Below, in pieces: positions 5,768-6,138 of a DNA stretch of 6,138 nucleotides. Source of the DNA: JAVVRI01 sp036654795 (lineage in GTDB: Bacteria; Bacteroidota; Bacteroidia; Bacteroidales; Tannerellaceae); contig JAVVRI010000150.1 in NCBI GenBank assembly GCA_036654795.1, positions 1 through 6,138 of the forward strand, read 5' to 3'. The translations under genes and the position numbers were made by a program. Position 1 is the first letter of the stretch, and each line of letters begins with the position of its first letter. The notes under the pieces are model-generated. The model was given only the letters and a program-made list of their open reading frames with translations. It was not told where the DNA came from and did not search any database.

Positions 5768-6138
5768 TTACCCAATCAGCCAGCGCCCCAAGTTGCGAGT
5801 GGACTTGTCGAAGTCCACGCCTACCTTCACCAGTTGCCGATGGTCAGCCGTGTAGGGGATGAGGTAGCCTTTGTCCTCTATTTGCGCCAACGCCTCTTCG
5901 GCAGTGCCGTTTAGCTTGAATTCGAATACGTAGATGTAGTCGTTGTTCTTTACCACCATATCCGCCCGCCCTTGGCTGCTGCGTACCTCCACGTCGGCAT
6001 ATTGGCCGAGTAGGGTGAAGACAATATAGAAAACGTTGTGATAATGCCGCTCCGTGTCGTCGCTTAGTTCGTAAGGAATGCCACCAAAGAAGGCACGCAT
6101 GCGGGTCATGAAGGACTCGATGTCGCCGGCACGAAGCT
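5768..6138 (-). CDS. C-terminal part of AAA-ATPase-like/PD-(D/E)XK nuclease domain protein (cut by window end)
   Basis: The frame stays open to the window edge, giving 122 complete codons of a larger gene. Visible are a GDIESF-FFGGIPY region, an aromatic stretch ending in LLGQY, and the nuclease-like core: GRADMVV supplying the Asp, then EFKLN supplying the Glu and Lys of the PD-(D/E)XK fold. After these come a QIEDKGY motif and a GVDFD segment near the end. This matches the C-terminal half of a family very common in Bacteroidales, in which an N-terminal AAA-ATPase-like domain precedes the nuclease-like domain (DUF1703; full proteins are about 500 residues by family knowledge). The internal ATG at 6109 is not the real start. 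The core residues are intact. The biological role of the family is not established. It converges on the metallophosphoesterase gene, with 49 nt between the stops. Confidence 0.88.
   Translation of the reverse strand, partial: LRAGDIESFMTRMRAFFGGIPYELSDDTERHYHNVFYIVFTLLGQYADVEVRSSQGRADMVVKNNDYIYVFEFKLNGTAEEALAQIEDKGYLIPYTADHRQLVKVGVDFDKSTRNLGRWLIG
5799..5818. repeat. Perfect 8-bp inverted repeat inside the PD-(D/E)XK gene
   Basis: GTGGACTT (5799-5806), a four-base loop GTCG and AAGTCCAC (5811-5818) form a perfect stem 29 bases before the stop codon's first base on the minus strand. No T-run follows it, so it is not a standard terminator. It encodes part of the conserved GVDFDKS segment and may be a coding coincidence. 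Confidence 0.4.

Overview
The window looks like ordinary chromosomal DNA from a member of the Bacteroidales. The genus cannot be fixed from sequence alone. Three things point there: promoter elements of the Bacteroidetes type (TTTG, then 19 bp, then TAnnTTTG) upstream of genes, start codons without clear Shine-Dalgarno sequences, and gene families typical of gut and oral Bacteroidales (paired rhomboid genes, a small LASC-type lipoprotein, and the AAA-ATPase-like/PD-(D/E)XK family).

Layout. Positions 1-118 lie downstream of the first gene; I see no gene there. Positions 119-2856 (minus strand) form a compact operon, read from right to left: a rhomboid protease, a second rhomboid protease whose start overlaps the end of the first, and a membrane-anchored endonuclease/exonuclease/phosphatase (EEP) protein. 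Its promoter region (2857-3041) is shared, divergently, with an HU-type DNA-binding protein (3042-3314, plus), which has an exact Bacteroidetes promoter. HU and a small lipoprotein on the minus strand (3394-3798) converge on one long hairpin that can terminate transcription both ways. The lipoprotein gene is divergent from a three-gene plus-strand cluster: an RsbW/SpoIIAB-like anti-sigma kinase (3924-4352), a STAS anti-anti-sigma protein (4364-4684) and an exported calcineurin-like metallophosphoesterase (4717-5718). The lipoprotein/kinase intergenic region holds a strong 13-bp inverted repeat capped by GAAA. The right edge holds the C-terminal part of a minus-strand PD-(D/E)XK nuclease-domain protein, cut off by the window end.

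How the genes may work together. The kinase and STAS genes are the classic partner-switching pair: the kinase phosphorylates the STAS protein and, when free, would sequester a target. No PP2C phosphatase or sigma factor is present, so input and output must be encoded elsewhere. Both rhomboids keep the Ser/His catalytic dyad, and the EEP protein keeps its full catalytic set. A shared envelope role for the rhomboid-EEP operon is an inference from gene order only.

I see no CRISPR array, insertion sequence, tRNA or rRNA gene. I do not see a clear undescribed system. The items most worth a second look are the structured 3855-3887 element and the kinase-STAS-phosphoesterase arrangement.
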